A stretch of DNA of 7,533 nt from assembly GCA_003537695.1 (NCBI GenBank), contig DPRC01000111.1:3872-11404 (forward strand), given 5' to 3'. Shown here in pieces: positions 7,465-7,533 of the stretch. Under the pieces are notes generated by a model. The model was not told the origin of the DNA and made no database searches. It saw only the letters and a program-made list of their open reading frames with translations. Position numbers and translations under genes: made by a program. This stretch comes from Polaribacter sp. (GTDB lineage: Bacteria; Bacteroidota; Bacteroidia; Flavobacteriales; Flavobacteriaceae). Numbering within the stretch: position 1 is the first letter of the stretch; every line of letters starts with the position of its first letter.

Positions 7465-7533
7465 TTATTTTTTTTCTTCAGCAGGTGTATCAGTATCCTC
7501 AGCTTTGATTTCTTCAACCTTAGCTTCTTCAAC
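7465..7533 (-). CDS. rpsB: Ribosomal protein S2, C-terminal tail only (5' part outside the window)
   Basis: Only the last 22 codons and the TAA stop (7465-7467) are visible. The frame reads VEEAKVEEIKAEDTDTPAEE followed by KK and stop: an acidic, Ala/Glu/Lys-rich, low-complexity tail. I assign it to S2 because rpsB directly precedes tsf in most bacteria and Bacteroidota S2 proteins commonly carry such an acidic C-terminal extension beyond the folded domain. The visible residues contain no diagnostic S2 motif, so the call depends mainly on context. The tail includes an imperfect tandem pentapeptide, VEEAK-VEEIK. S2 is a 30S-subunit protein. Confidence 0.8.
   Translation of the reverse strand, partial: VEEAKVEEIKAEDTDTPAEEKK

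Noticed and set aside
7504..7533. Tandem 15-bp repeat in the rpsB tail (VEEAK-VEEIK)
   Set aside because: The two copies match at only about 11 of 15 bases and encode a low-complexity acidic tail; this is ordinary for such extensions, not a distinct repeat element.
1..7533. Defence system, mobile element, CRISPR array or other novel system
   Set aside because: All coding space is taken by housekeeping genes plus one transporter. I saw no direct-repeat arrays, transposase, integrase or attachment-like sequences on either strand.

Overview
The window looks like a piece of a Flavobacteriaceae-type (Bacteroidota) chromosome. The evidence is AT-rich DNA, A-rich start regions without clear Shine-Dalgarno sites, a TAnnTTTG-like promoter box, and protein sequences and gene order typical of that group. 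It is a compact housekeeping block. All seven genes lie on the minus strand, so transcription runs from high to low coordinates. I found no convincing plus-strand gene, RNA gene, mobile element or CRISPR array.

Read in the direction of transcription, the layout has two parts. The first (7533-6386) is the 3' end of rpsB (ribosomal protein S2) followed by tsf (elongation factor Ts), closed by a strong intrinsic terminator at 6386-6424. The second (about 6354 down to 1) starts with a candidate promoter box just after the terminator. It is followed by pyrH (UMP kinase), frr (ribosome recycling factor), a 12-TM RND/MMPL-family membrane protein, asnS (asparaginyl-tRNA synthetase) and rpoN (sigma-54), whose 3' end is cut off by the window edge. 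Gaps in this second part are mostly 23-100 bp. A second candidate promoter precedes asnS, so asnS-rpoN may also be transcribed separately. No intergenic gap exceeds 124 bp, so no long stretch is unexplained.

Functionally the block joins translation (S2, EF-Ts, RRF, AsnRS), pyrimidine nucleotide supply (UMP kinase) and a global alternative sigma factor. The odd member is the membrane transporter between frr and asnS, which is the only gene whose substrate or role cannot be read from its family.

I see no previously undescribed system here. The most useful leads are the orphan MMPL protein and its asymmetric charged motif, the tightly packed terminator/promoter junction between tsf and pyrH, the hairpin just upstream of the tsf start, and the uncertain start codon of the transporter.
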